Positions 24,517 through 32,620 of a DNA stretch of 64,000 nt are shown here, in pieces; position 1 is the stretch's first letter; each line of letters starts with the position of its first letter. A model generated the notes under the pieces. It made no database searches and was not told the origin of the DNA. It worked only from the letters and a program-made list of their open reading frames with translations. Made by a program: the position numbers and the translations under genes. Source of the DNA: Dehalococcoidia bacterium (lineage in GTDB: Bacteria; Chloroflexota; Dehalococcoidia; Lucifugimonadales; JAGWBF01); contig JAGWBJ010000003.1 in assembly GCA_021295955.1 (NCBI GenBank), forward strand, positions 1-64,000. Direction: 5' to 3'.

Positions 24517-26163
24517 ATGAAGGTGGTCGACGCCATAGCAGAGATACTGAAAAAGGAGGGGGTGGACTACCTTCCGTGCTACCCCACGACTCCCATCATC
24601 GAGGCCGCCGCCGGCGCGAAGATACGCCCCATCGTGTGCCGGCAAGAGCGGGTGGGCGTCGGCATAGCCGACGGGTTCAGCCGCGTGACCAACGGCCGCC
24701 CTCCCGGCGTGTTCGCCATGCAGTATGGGCCGGGCGCGGAGAACGCCTTCTCCGGGGTGGCCACGGCCTACTCGGACTCGGTGCCCATGCTGCTGCTGCC
24801 GGCGGGCCACCCGGGGGTGAGGATCGGGGTGCCTCCCCACTTCGACTCGGTGCGGGCCTACGAGCCTGTTACCAAGACGGTGGAGCGGATCAACACTTCG
24901 GAGCGGGTCTCCGAGATCATGCGACGGGCCTTCAGCAACCTGAAGATGGGACGGCCGGGGCCGGTCATGGTGGAGATACCGTCGGACATCGCCCTGGACG
25001 AGGCGGACGAGGCGGTATCCAAGTACCAACCGGTGCGCGCCACGTGCTCCGCAGCCAGCCCCAGGGACGTGGACGCCGCCGCCCGGGCGTTGCTGGCGGC
25101 GAGGTCCCCGGTGATATATGCCGGTCAGGGCGTCATGTATGCGGGCGCTTGCGAGGAGCTCAAGCAGCTTGCGGAGCTGGTCCAGGCGCCGGTGACGACC
25201 ACCCTGGTGGGCAAGAGCGCCTTTCCCGAGGACCATCCCCTTGCCCTGGGCACCGGGGGCGCCACCTCGGCGGGCCCGGTGGTGACCTTCCTGAAGGACG
25301 CCGACCTGGTGTTCGGGGTGGGCACCAGCTTCACCAGGCACGGCATGACCATTACCATCCCCCCTGGGAAGGTGATGGTCCAGGCCACCAACGACCCCCG
25401 GGACATCAACAAGGACTATACCATCGACCATCCCATCATCGGCGACGCCCGGCTGGTCCTGCTCCAGTTCATCGAGGCGGTGAAGGACCGGCTCGGCAAG
25501 GGCCGCCCCGCCGACGGGGAACGGGCCGCCCAGGTCAAGGCGGCCCGCGACGCCTGGCTGGCCGAGTGGATGCCCAAGCTGACCTCCGACGAGACTCCCA
25601 TGACCCCGTACCGGGTCATATGGGACCTGATGAAGACCGTGGACCCCTCGGAGGCCATCGTTACCCACGACTCGGGAAGTCCCAGGGACCAGATGATACC
25701 CTTCTACCGCGCCGCCGGACCTCGGACGTACCTGGGCTGGGGCAAGTCCCACGGCCTCGGCACGGGGCTGGGCCTCGCCATGGGAGCCAAGCTGGCGGAC
25801 CCTGACAAGCTCTGCATCAACTGGATGGGAGACGCCGCCTTCGGCATGGTGGGGCTGGACTTCGAGACCGCGGCCCGGGCCGGAGTACCCATCCTGACGA
25901 TAGTCTCCAACAACTCGACCATGGCCGCCGAGACCAACCAGATGCGCGTGTCCCACGACCTGTACAACACGCGAGACATAGGTGGAAACTACGCCGACAT
26001 GGCCAGGGCCATGGGAGGCTACTCGGAGCGGGTGGAGAAACCGTCGGAGATAGGTCCGGCGATAAAGCGCGCCAAGGAGGCCACCGAGGAGGGGCGGGCG
26101 GCCCTGCTGGAGTTCATTACGTGCTCCGAGACGGCCGCCTCCCACCGGCGCGCCTTCGGATAG
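24517..26163 (+). CDS. Thiamine-diphosphate-dependent enzyme (acetolactate-synthase-like)
   Basis: 548 residues in the three-domain order of the POX/AHAS superfamily. PYR domain 1-170: Glu44 in CRQERVGVGIADGFS and the GPGAENAFSGVATA loop. Central domain about 190-320 (VIYAGQGVMYAGA, LGTGGATSAGPVV). PP domain 360-548, with the ThDP/Mg signature GDAAFGMVGLDFETAARAGV followed by VSNNS. It lacks obvious acetolactate-synthase quinone or FAD features and no small subunit is adjacent, so it may be a decarboxylase or carboligase acting on a 2-oxo acid. Single gene with its own promoter. Confidence 0.87.
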   Translation: MKVVDAIAEILKKEGVDYLPCYPTTPIIEAAAGAKIRPIVCRQERVGVGIADGFSRVTNGRPPGVFAMQYGPGAENAFSGVATAYSDSVPMLLLPAGHPGVRIGVPPHFDSVRAYEPVTKTVERINTSERVSEIMRRAFSNLKMGRPGPVMVEIPSDIALDEADEAVSKYQPVRATCSAASPRDVDAAARALLAARSPVIYAGQGVMYAGACEELKQLAELVQAPVTTTLVGKSAFPEDHPLALGTGGATSAGPVVTFLKDADLVFGVGTSFTRHGMTITIPPGKVMVQATNDPRDINKDYTIDHPIIGDARLVLLQFIEAVKDRLGKGRPADGERAAQVKAARDAWLAEWMPKLTSDETPMTPYRVIWDLMKTVDPSEAIVTHDSGSPRDQMIPFYRAAGPRTYLGWGKSHGLGTGLGLAMGAKLADPDKLCINWMGDAAFGMVGLDFETAARAGVPILTIVSNNSTMAAETNQMRVSHDLYNTRDIGGNYADMARAMGGYSERVEKPSEIGPAIKRAKEATEEGRAALLEFITCSETAASHRRAFG

Positions 26164-26233
26164 GGCGTAATCTGCGGCGCCTCCGGCCCCGTAGGATAGA
26201 CGGGGAACGCGGGAGGTGGCCGGATAGCGGGAT

Positions 26234-26767
26234 ATGGACGCAAGCAAGGCGAAATACAGGTTCGGGAGTCCCTCACGTGTTACTCCGGAGGCCATCGGCG
26301 AGCCGGGCAAGAGAACCTTCCGGCTCATCCTCGAGTCCGGGGCAGCTTCGGCGTCCCTGTGGCTGGAGAAGGAGCAGCTCTACCAGCTTGCCATCTACAT
26401 CCAGGAGATAGGCAGCTCGTTGTCCGATGCCGACGATGGACCGGGCGGCACGGCCCCGGAGCCCCAGTGGAGCGGCGGCCCCACCAACGTGGAGTTCAAG
26501 GTTGGCAGACTCGCGTTGGGCCACGACGGCTCCAACAAGTGCTTTCTGCTGCTGGCCCACGACGCCGGGGCCGAAGACGAGGGCCAGGACGAGGACATGG
26601 CCACCCTGAGCTTCTGGCTAACCGCCAGCCAGGGACGGGAGCTGGCGGCGGAGGCCCTGAAGGTCTGTGCGGCCGGCCGGCCCCGGTGCTTCCTGTGCGG
26701 CAAGCCCATCGACGCCGACGGCCACATGTGCCCCCGCGGGAACGGCCACGGCCCCGTGGACTTCTGA
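26234..26767 (+). CDS. DUF3090 family protein
   Basis: 177 residues. Begins YRFGSPSRVTPEAIGEPGKR and continues FRLILESGAASASLWLEKEQ, the start typical of DUF3090. The C-terminus has a compact metal-binding-like motif CFLCGKPIDADGHMCPRGNG (Cys-x2-Cys, His, Cys). Function unknown. It stands 35 bases before the SCO1664-type gene, its customary partner in actinobacteria as far as I recall, which argues for a joint role. Confidence 0.85.
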   Translation: MDASKAKYRFGSPSRVTPEAIGEPGKRTFRLILESGAASASLWLEKEQLYQLAIYIQEIGSSLSDADDGPGGTAPEPQWSGGPTNVEFKVGRLALGHDGSNKCFLLLAHDAGAEDEGQDEDMATLSFWLTASQGRELAAEALKVCAAGRPRCFLCGKPIDADGHMCPRGNGHGPVDF

Positions 26768-26802
26768 TGCCGGCGTGATCCTCCACGGCAGCTAGACCAG
26801 CA

Positions 26803-27513
26803 ATGCCTCTGGACTCGCCGGAAGATGTCGTCCGTCTGATGAGCCGGGGGGAGATCACCTCCCTTCAGCTTCATCCCTGGGGGTCCAACTACACATTCGT
26901 GGCCAGGGTGCGCGACTCCACGGGGGAGTGCCTGGCCATATACAAGCCCCGGGACGGCGAGATCCCCCTCTGGGACTTCCCGGACCACACCCTCTACAAG
27001 CGCGAGTACGCGGCCTACCTCTTCAGCCGGGTCTTGGGCTGGGACTTCATTCCCCTGACGGTCATCCGGGAAGGGCCCCACGGCATCGGGTCCCTGCAGT
27101 ACTACGTGGACCACGACCCTCGGGCCACGTACTACGACCTGCGGGAGACCGACTCGGATGCCCTACGCACCATGGCCTGCTTCGACCTCGTAAGCAACAA
27201 CGCCGACCGCAAGGCGGTGCACTTCCTCCGGGACACCGCGGGCAAGGTGTGGGGCATAGACCACGGGCTGACTTTCAACTCGACGATGAAGGTCCGGACG
27301 GTGGTCTGGGACTTCGCGGGTGAGGCCATACCGGCCCACCTGCTGCAGGCGCTGTCGGGTTTCCTGCGACGCTTGGTCAGGCCCGACGACGACGTGGGGG
27401 AGCTGATGGAGCTGCTGGACGAGGAGGAGGTGGCAGCCCTGGTCCACCGGATAGCCTGGATACTGGACGTCGGCGAGTATCCGGCCATCCGGCGGCGCCG
27501 ATACCGCCGGTAG
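26803..27513 (+). CDS. SCO1664-family protein (PI3/4-kinase-like fold)
   Basis: 236 residues. Kinase-like elements: a lysine strand ECLAIYKPRDGEIPLWDF, a hinge-like region GIGSLQYYV, the catalytic-loop-like FDLVSNNADRKAVHFL (Asp, Asn, Asp) and the metal segment GKVWGIDHGLTFN (Asp). The pattern suggests phosphotransferase or AMPylation-type chemistry on an unknown target. The C-terminus ends in an Arg run (RRRRYRR). Gene order with DUF3090 is the main clue to function. Confidence 0.82.
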   Translation: MPLDSPEDVVRLMSRGEITSLQLHPWGSNYTFVARVRDSTGECLAIYKPRDGEIPLWDFPDHTLYKREYAAYLFSRVLGWDFIPLTVIREGPHGIGSLQYYVDHDPRATYYDLRETDSDALRTMACFDLVSNNADRKAVHFLRDTAGKVWGIDHGLTFNSTMKVRTVVWDFAGEAIPAHLLQALSGFLRRLVRPDDDVGELMELLDEEEVAALVHRIAWILDVGEYPAIRRRRYRR

Positions 27514-27569
27514 GAAGCGAGGCGGGAGGCATTACCGTAAGGACCTAGCCGGCCTGGTGGGCGGCAGCC

Positions 27570-28073
27570 CTACTCTCGTGAACGCCAGTTGTCCTGGTCG
27601 TCGGGCTGCTGGTACGGAGGCTCTCCCTGGGGTTGCTGCTGCTGTTCTTGCTGCTGCTCCTGGGGACCGCCGTACTGCTGCATGTAGCTCTCCAGGGCCC
27701 CTTGGAACCTGCTCTCGAACTCCTCGGCGTCTCTGGGCTGTATCAGGATGCGGCTGCCCTTGTGGAGGCGCACCAGCAACCTGGAGCCGAAGGCGAACTT
27801 GAGCATCTGTACTTCCGAGATGTCCTGGAAGAGCACGTGGCGTATCCTGGGCTTCCCGTAGGCGATTACGAGCCTGTCGGGGTATAGCATGTACTGGCCC
27901 GGTGTCGTCAGCCAGCTGAAAGCCGCGACGGCGAGTCCGACAGCCACCATCAGTGGGTCCTGGGCAATTACTATGCCCATGGCCAGCACCACCAGGGCTA
28001 TCACCAGGGTCAGGTTGAAGGACGACCCGTGTCGGTCGGCGTGTATAGGCTGGTACTGCTCCTGTTGCTGCAT
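27570..28073 (-). CDS. Membrane-anchored PH-like (bPH) domain protein
   Basis: 167 residues. Soluble head of about 18 residues, two close hydrophobic helices (NLTLVIALVVLAMGIVIAQD and PLMVAVGLAVAAFSWL), then a beta domain (YMLYPDRLVIAYGKPRIRHV; LFQDISEVQM; RLLVRLHKGSRILIQPRDAE) like bacterial PH domains, and a low-complexity tail with Gln runs (QEQQQEQQQQ). The ATG has no ribosome site. A -10-like TATGAT about 12 bases upstream, inside a small inverted repeat (28076-28093, GGATAT...ATATCC), suggests a leaderless message. Role unknown. Confidence 0.75.
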   Translation of the reverse strand: MQQQEQYQPIHADRHGSSFNLTLVIALVVLAMGIVIAQDPLMVAVGLAVAAFSWLTTPGQYMLYPDRLVIAYGKPRIRHVLFQDISEVQMLKFAFGSRLLVRLHKGSRILIQPRDAEEFESRFQGALESYMQQYGGPQEQQQEQQQQPQGEPPYQQPDDQDNWRSRE

Positions 28074-28075
28074 GG

Positions 28076-28093
28076 GGATATTCTATCATATCC
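28076..28093. promoter_or_regulatory. Inverted repeat covering a -10-like element
   Basis: GGATAT-TCTATC-ATATCC with perfect 6-base arms, immediately upstream of the ATG at 28073. The minus strand reads TATGAT within it. Could be an operator over the start point of the PH-like gene. Confidence 0.4.
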
Positions 28094-28168
28094 TTACAGG
28101 GCTGATGTAATACGTGTGCGGCGGTTTCTGTACGGGTTGTCGCGCGGATGAAGGAGGACGGCAGGCCG

Positions 28169-28534
28169 ATGGGCGGTGACCCCGGCAAGAGCAGACAGGT
28201 CAGGCTGGCGGTGTTCCAGAACGAGTCACTGGCCCGCCTTGCGGAGCAGCGCCTCAACCAACAGCTCATCGGCTGCGTCCTCCGGTCCCTGGGAGCGGGC
28301 TCCGGGGCGTTGGGGCTGCCAACCAATGTGCCTCACGCCCTATACGTGCTTGCTGAGGAGGAGATGCGGGCCCGGGAGGTGTTGAACATTCCCCCGGCGG
28401 AGGTCGCCGAGCGGGAGGGGCGGCCTGCCCCTTCCCGTCGGGTCTCCACACCCACCGTAGCTGTCCTGGTCGTGACCGCCGCGGCGGCGCTCATACTGGG
28501 CATCGGGATCGCGTACACCTGGGTCCTCGGTTGA
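28169..28534 (+). CDS. DUF2007-like signal protein with C-terminal membrane helix
   Basis: 121 residues. The N-terminal part (VRLAVFQNESLARLAEQRLN; PHALYVLAEEEMRAREVLN) has the ferredoxin-like layout of the putative signal-transducing DUF2007 proteins. One membrane helix closes it (TVAVLVVTAAAALILGIGIA, about 95-116). I chose the ATG at 28169 because AAGGAGG lies 11 bases upstream; the ATG at 28148 has no ribosome site. It is divergent from the PH-like gene and 46 bases upstream of tgt. Confidence 0.6.
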   Translation: MGGDPGKSRQVRLAVFQNESLARLAEQRLNQQLIGCVLRSLGAGSGALGLPTNVPHALYVLAEEEMRAREVLNIPPAEVAEREGRPAPSRRVSTPTVAVLVVTAAAALILGIGIAYTWVLG

Positions 28535-28580
28535 TCCCCGGGGCTACCTCCCGGCTCCACACCGGCGCCGCGTCGAACAC

Positions 28581-29780
28581 ATGGACCGGTCCTTGAAGTT
28601 CCACTTAGAGCAGGCTTGCGGGTCGGCCCGGGCGGGCGTGCTGGTCACGTCTCATGGACGGGTGCCCACGCCGGCCTTCATGCCCGTGGCCACCCAGGGT
28701 AGCGTCAAGGCGCTGGGACCCGACGAGGTCGAGGAGATAGGCGCCCGCATCGTGTTGGCCAACGCCTACCACCTGTGCCTCCGGCCCGGCGTTGGGCTGG
28801 TCCGCAAGCTGGGCGGCCTCCACGCCTTCTCCGGGTGGGAAGGCCCGATGCTTACGGACAGCGGCGGCTTTCAGGCCTTCAGCCTGGGCCGCCTTGGCCG
28901 GCTGACCGAGGACGGTCTCCTGTTCCGCTCTCACATAGACGGCAGCGAGCACCTGTTGACCCCCGAGTCGTCCATGCGCGACCAGCTGGGCCTGGGGGCA
29001 GACATCATCATGTGCCTCGACCAGTGCATCGCCGTGGGGGAGGGGCGGGAAGCGGTGGGACGGGCCATGGAGCGTACCCACCGCTGGGCCCTCCGTTGCC
29101 GGGACTCCAGGCGCGGCTATCCTCAGGGAGAGGGCGGGGCCCTTTTCGGCATAGTCCAGGGCGGCGTGTTCGAGGACATGCGGCGGGAGTCCGCCGGGTA
29201 CGTCACGTCGCTGGACTTCGACGGCTACGCCATCGGAGGGCTGGCCGTGGGGGAGTCCAAGGCGGAGATGTACGGCATGGTCGAGCTGGTGACGCCGCTC
29301 CTGCCGCGGGACAGGCCCAGGTACCTGATGGGAGTTGGTGCGCCCGAGGACCTGGTGGAGTGTGTGTACCGGGGCGTCGATATGTTCGACTGCGCCCTGC
29401 CGACGAGGGTGGCGCGCAACGGGGCGCTATACACGCCACAGGGCCGGGTGGACATTGCCAGCGGGCGGTTTCGGGACGTGGTTGGCCCCGTCCAGGACGA
29501 CTGCGACTGCTACGCCTGCCGCCGGTTCTCGGCGGCCTATCTGCACCATCTGTTCAAAACGAAGGAGATCCTGGGGCTGAGACTGGCGTCCATGCACAAC
29601 CTTCGTTTCGTGCTGCGGTTGATGGAGGATATCAGGCAGGCGATTGCCGAGGGGGAGCTCGAGACCTTTCGCCGGGAGTTCTTGGCTGCCTTCACGCCGA
29701 CGGACGAAGGGGCCAGGCAGAGCCATAAAGAGGCATGGATGCGGGCCAGGGGGATGCTGGGGCCAAGTGGTCCCGCCTAG
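28581..29780 (+). CDS. tgt: tRNA-guanine transglycosylase
   Basis: 399 residues. Exchanges the anticodon guanine of tRNA-Asp, Asn, His and Tyr for preQ1 on the way to queuosine. General base Asp93 in LTDSGGFQAFSL, GIVQGGV near 195, nucleophile Asp near 273 in MFDCALPTRVARNG, and zinc ligands CDCYACRRFSAAYLHHL. Length is normal for bacteria. No queA or other queuosine gene is in the window. It ends 12 bases from the convergent sulfur-carrier gene. Confidence 0.95.
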   Translation: MDRSLKFHLEQACGSARAGVLVTSHGRVPTPAFMPVATQGSVKALGPDEVEEIGARIVLANAYHLCLRPGVGLVRKLGGLHAFSGWEGPMLTDSGGFQAFSLGRLGRLTEDGLLFRSHIDGSEHLLTPESSMRDQLGLGADIIMCLDQCIAVGEGREAVGRAMERTHRWALRCRDSRRGYPQGEGGALFGIVQGGVFEDMRRESAGYVTSLDFDGYAIGGLAVGESKAEMYGMVELVTPLLPRDRPRYLMGVGAPEDLVECVYRGVDMFDCALPTRVARNGALYTPQGRVDIASGRFRDVVGPVQDDCDCYACRRFSAAYLHHLFKTKEILGLRLASMHNLRFVLRLMEDIRQAIAEGELETFRREFLAAFTPTDEGARQSHKEAWMRARGMLGPSGPA

Positions 29781-29792
29781 GCGGGGTGGCCG

Positions 29793-30074
29793 CTAGGAGC
29801 CTCCGGCGACGGCCGGAACGATGCTGACCTCGTCTCCGGACTTGGTGGAGGTGTCGGTCCCCTGGAGGAACCGGACGTCCTCGCCGTTGATGTAGATGTT
29901 CACGAAGTATCGCAGCTCGCCCGACTCGTCCAGCAGCCTCTCCTTGAACCCCGGGTAGTCCGACTCCAGCCGGTCTATGATCTCACCCAGGTTGGACGCC
30001 TCTATCTCGACCTTGTCCTGCCCGTTGGCCATACGGCGCAGAGGTGTGGGAATTCGAACCAAGATGCCGCTCAT
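29793..30074 (-). CDS. CysO/MoaD-like sulfur-carrier protein with Gly-Gly-Ser end
   Basis: 93-residue ubiquitin-like protein: VRIPTPLRRMANGQDKVEIE, then YFVNIYINGEDVRFLQGTDT, GDEVSIVPAVAGGS. It resembles mycobacterial CysO (IPT, FVNIYVNDEDVRF, VxILPAVAGG). Sulfur carriers are thiocarboxylated on a C-terminal Gly-Gly, but here a Ser follows. Either a JAMM-type protease trims it, as in some other sulfur-carrier systems, or the protein acts differently. It follows the threonine-synthase-like gene by 16 bases, so the two form one unit. Confidence 0.88.
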   Translation of the reverse strand: MSGILVRIPTPLRRMANGQDKVEIEASNLGEIIDRLESDYPGFKERLLDESGELRYFVNIYINGEDVRFLQGTDTSTKSGDEVSIVPAVAGGS

Positions 30075-30090
30075 CTGTACCTTCTCTCCC

Positions 30091-31332
30091 TTACTTGCCG
30101 TTGGAGCCGACGGCCTTGATGGCCTCCTCGAAGGAGCTCATGGTGGGGATTATGGGCAGGGGATGGACCACGTCGTCCACCGCCTCCTGGGTCTTGAGGC
30201 CGTTGCCCGTGATGTACGCCACCGTTAGCTCGTCGCGTTTGATGGCGCCGGTCTCGGCCAGGTACCGGAGACCCGACACCACGACGCCCCCGGCCGTCTC
30301 GGTGAATATTCCCTCGGTCTCGGCCAGGAGCTTCATCCCCTCGGTGACCTCTTCCTCGGGGACGGCGTAGCCCGTGCCCCCGGACTCGTGCAGGGTCTTC
30401 AGGGCGTAGATGCCGTCGGCGGGGTTGCCTATCGCCAGGGACTTGGCTACCGTGTTGGGCCTCACGGGACGGACGACGTCCTCCTCGTTGTTGAACGCCT
30501 GCACGATGGGGGAGCAGCCCATCGCCTGGGTCAGGTGCATTCTCGTGTCCACCGGGCCGTCGACCAGGCCCACGGAGGCGAACTCGTGGAAGCCCCTCCA
30601 TATCTTGGTATAGAGGGCGCCCGAGGCCCCGGGGATCACACAGTGCTCCGGGAATCTCCATCCAAGCTGCTCGGCCACCTCGTACCCCAGGGTCTTGCTG
30701 CCCTCGGCGTAGTAGGGGCGCATGTTGATGTTGACGAAGGCCCAGGGGTAGTTGTCGGCCACCTCGCTGCACAGGCGGTTCACGTCGTCGTAGCTGCCGT
30801 CCACGGCTATGACGACGGGCGCGTAGATGGCGGCGCCCACCACCTTGCCCCGTTCCAGGTCCGAGGGCATGAACACCACCGCCTTCATGCCGGCGCGGGC
30901 CGCGTGGGCCGCCACGGCGCAGGCCAGGTTCCCGGTGGAGGCGCAGGCCAGGGTCTCGAACCCGAACTCACGGGCCTTGGTGGCCGCGACGGAGACGACC
31001 CTGTCCTTGAAGGAGTAGGAGGGGTTGACGCTGTCGTTCTTGAGGTACAGGTTGTCCAGCCCCAGGAGCTTGCCCAGGTTCTTCGACCTGACCAGGGGCG
31101 TGAAACCGGCGCCGATGTCCACCGCGTCGGCGGCGCCCACGGGCAGAAAGTCCTGGTAGCGCCAGATGGTCAGAGGGCCGCCGGCCACCCGCTCCCGGCT
31201 GACGGTGTTGCCTATCCCGTCGTAGTCGTAGTCCAGCTCCAGGGGGCCAAAGCAGAAATCGCAGACGTTGAGGGGCTCGATGGGGTACTCTCTGCCGCAT
31301 TCACGGCAACGAAGGCACTTTACGAATGACAC
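30091..31332 (-). CDS. thrC: Threonine-synthase-like PLP enzyme with N-terminal zinc ribbon
   Basis: 413 residues. N-terminal ribbon with CxxC pairs (Cys9/Cys12 and Cys24/Cys27). Type II PLP fold: Lys109 in NPSYSFKDRVV, STGNLACAVAAHAARAG, the phosphate-binding GASGALYTK and TETAGGVVVSG near 330. Threonine synthase converts O-phosphohomoserine to threonine. Because the next gene is a CysO-like sulfur carrier, an alternative is that it uses a thiocarboxylate donor on an O-activated amino acid, like CysM with CysO. The sequence cannot decide; the annotation threonine synthase is by family. Confidence 0.85.
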   Translation of the reverse strand: MSFVKCLRCRECGREYPIEPLNVCDFCFGPLELDYDYDGIGNTVSRERVAGGPLTIWRYQDFLPVGAADAVDIGAGFTPLVRSKNLGKLLGLDNLYLKNDSVNPSYSFKDRVVSVAATKAREFGFETLACASTGNLACAVAAHAARAGMKAVVFMPSDLERGKVVGAAIYAPVVIAVDGSYDDVNRLCSEVADNYPWAFVNINMRPYYAEGSKTLGYEVAEQLGWRFPEHCVIPGASGALYTKIWRGFHEFASVGLVDGPVDTRMHLTQAMGCSPIVQAFNNEEDVVRPVRPNTVAKSLAIGNPADGIYALKTLHESGGTGYAVPEEEVTEGMKLLAETEGIFTETAGGVVVSGLRYLAETGAIKRDELTVAYITGNGLKTQEAVDDVVHPLPIIPTMSSFEEAIKAVGSNGK

Positions 31333-31454
31333 GGTTTTAAGACCCGGTTGCTCGGCCTCTTAGACTGAAACAGTATTGCCGATGGTAGCAGAGCCCCTAT
31401 GGGATGTCAATAAACCCCTGGGCCCGGCAATCGCACCGGTAAGAGCATCAGTTC

Positions 31455-31463
31455 TGGTATAAT
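31455..31463 (+). promoter_or_regulatory. Extended -10 promoter element
   Basis: TGGTATAAT, an extended -10 (TGnTATAAT) without a clear -35. Start point near 31470, 28 bases before the ATG at 31498, which has a GGAGGGGG ribosome site. Confidence 0.55.
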
Positions 31464-31497
31464 CAGGGATAGGAACTCTGGCGGAGGGGGTTGTGAA

Positions 31498-31878
31498 ATG
31501 GGAGCGACACGAGTGACCGTGGCTATACGAAACCCCGCCGAACCGGAACGGGTGTGGCAAGGGCTCTTTCTGGTGGACACCGGAGCAACCGACTGCCTGG
31601 TGCCCCGGCAGCACCTGGAGTCCATCGGGCTGGTCCCTGAAGGACAGCGCAGGTACGGCTTGGCCGACGGCAGAGAAGTGAGACTCGACATCGCCGTAGC
31701 TCGCATAGAGTTCATGGGGGAATTTGTTGGAGCCACGGTAGTCTTCGGTGAGGAGGGCGCCGAGCCCCTGCTGGGCGTTACCGCCCTGGAGTCGATGGGC
31801 ATAGAGGTGGACCCCCTCAACCAGACCCTCAAGCGACTTCCGGCAGTCCGGCTGAGAGGATTCCGGACCAGTAGATAG
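31498..31878 (+). CDS. Retropepsin-like aspartic protease domain protein
   Basis: 126 residues, one domain. The catalytic motif is FLVDTGATDCLVP (Asp27), followed by strands typical of clan AA (RRYGLADGREVRLDIAVARI; EPLLGVTALESMGIEVDP). There is a single aspartate motif, so activity would need a dimer, as in retroviral proteases. No membrane segment or signal. Monocistronic. The family is frequent in bacteria near toxin or stress genes, but no function can be read here. Confidence 0.82.
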   Translation: MGATRVTVAIRNPAEPERVWQGLFLVDTGATDCLVPRQHLESIGLVPEGQRRYGLADGREVRLDIAVARIEFMGEFVGATVVFGEEGAEPLLGVTALESMGIEVDPLNQTLKRLPAVRLRGFRTSR

Positions 31879-31954
31879 CTTCCTCGCCGCCCAGGTGCCC
31901 AGTCCCGCAAGCGTAGCGACTACCTCGGCGGGGCGACGGCCTGAATGTCAAATA

Positions 31955-31985
31955 AGGGGTCCCGGCAACCACTGCCGGGACCCCT
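31955..31985 (-). terminator. Intrinsic terminator of hsp20
   Basis: Perfect 13-base stem (AGGGGTCCCGGCA / TGCCGGGACCCCT) with a 5-base loop. Read on the minus strand it is followed by TTATTTGACATT, a T-rich tail. It lies 87 bases past the hsp20 stop. Confidence 0.8.
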
Positions 31986-32071
31986 CTTGGTCCCCGGACC
32001 CGTTTGCCCCCCCGGGCCCTCTCCGGTTGTTCCGGTTATAAGGCGAGAGGGCCCGATGGACCGGCCTTGGA

Positions 32072-32539
32072 CTAGGACTTGGAGCCTTCCAGGGCATTGA
32101 CGTTGATCTCGAGGCTCCTCTTCTTGGCGTCCTTCTCCCTGGGCACCCTGACGGTGAGGACGCCGTTCTCGTAGGCGGCCTCGGCCTCGTCGGTGTTCAG
32201 CCCCTTGGGCAGCCTCACCACGCGGCGAAACTTCCCGAAGCGGTGTTCCCGGTGGAGGTACTCGTTCTCCTTGGCCTCTTCCTCCAGCGCACTCTTGGCT
32301 TCTATGGTGAGGGTGTTGTCCATGATGGAGGCGTCCACGTCCTCGGGCTTCACCCCGGGCAGGGTGGCGCGGACCACCAGGTTGTCCCCCTCCTCGTATA
32401 CGTCGACGGCTACCGGGCCGAAGTAGCTGGCCACGGGCCGCCGGAAGTAGGTCCGCGGGAAGGCCCTTGGCCAGAAACGGTCGAGGTCGCTTTCGGCTCG
32501 TCTGATGTCTCCGAATGGCTCCCATCGCTTCAGCAGCAT
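32072..32539 (-). CDS. Small heat-shock protein (Hsp20/alpha-crystallin)
   Basis: 155 residues. Variable N-terminal region (MLLKRWEPFGDIRRAESDLD), alpha-crystallin domain from about 48 (VDVYEEGDNLVVRATLPGVK; EENEYLHRE-type loop; FGKFRRVVRLPKGLN) and the beta-strand end YENGVLTVRVPRE. ATP-independent holdase. The ATG at 32539 follows AGAGGAGG. It is divergent from the dnaJ-like/hspR/clpC operon, and an HspR-type repeat lies in its promoter. The C-terminal I-x-I-like anchor is present only as EINVN. Confidence 0.93.
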   Translation of the reverse strand: MLLKRWEPFGDIRRAESDLDRFWPRAFPRTYFRRPVASYFGPVAVDVYEEGDNLVVRATLPGVKPEDVDASIMDNTLTIEAKSALEEEAKENEYLHREHRFGKFRRVVRLPKGLNTDEAEAAYENGVLTVRVPREKDAKKRSLEINVNALEGSKS

Positions 32540-32591
32540 GTTGTGTCTCCTCCTCTTGTCTTGATAAGGTTTGGGTGACCTTTCAAGGCCT

Positions 32592-32620
32592 ATTATAGAA
32601 ACTTGAGTCTTACGTGTCAA
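32592..32620 (-). promoter_or_regulatory. Consensus hsp20 promoter
   Basis: Minus strand TTGACA (32620-32615), 17-base spacer, TATAAT (32597-32592): both hexamers are perfect consensus. Such a strong promoter fits a gene held off by a repressor. Confidence 0.85.

Noticed and set aside
24319-26328. 669-codon minus-strand frame opposite the ThDP enzyme
   Set aside because: Antisense shadow; the translation has no domain pattern and the plus-strand gene has all its motifs, promoter and ribosome site.
27600-27680. CAG/CTG-type trinucleotide repeat as an independent repeat element
   Set aside because: It encodes the Gln-rich tail of the PH-like protein and is imperfect.
29772-29785. CCCGCCTAGGCGGG palindrome between tgt and the sulfur-carrier gene as a terminator
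   Set aside because: Only a 5-base stem once a loop is allowed, no T tract, and it contains the tgt stop codon.
30040-30062. TTCGAA-containing stretch resembling a tRNA T arm
   Set aside because: It lies in the N-terminal codons of the sulfur-carrier gene and has no acceptor or anticodon stem partner.
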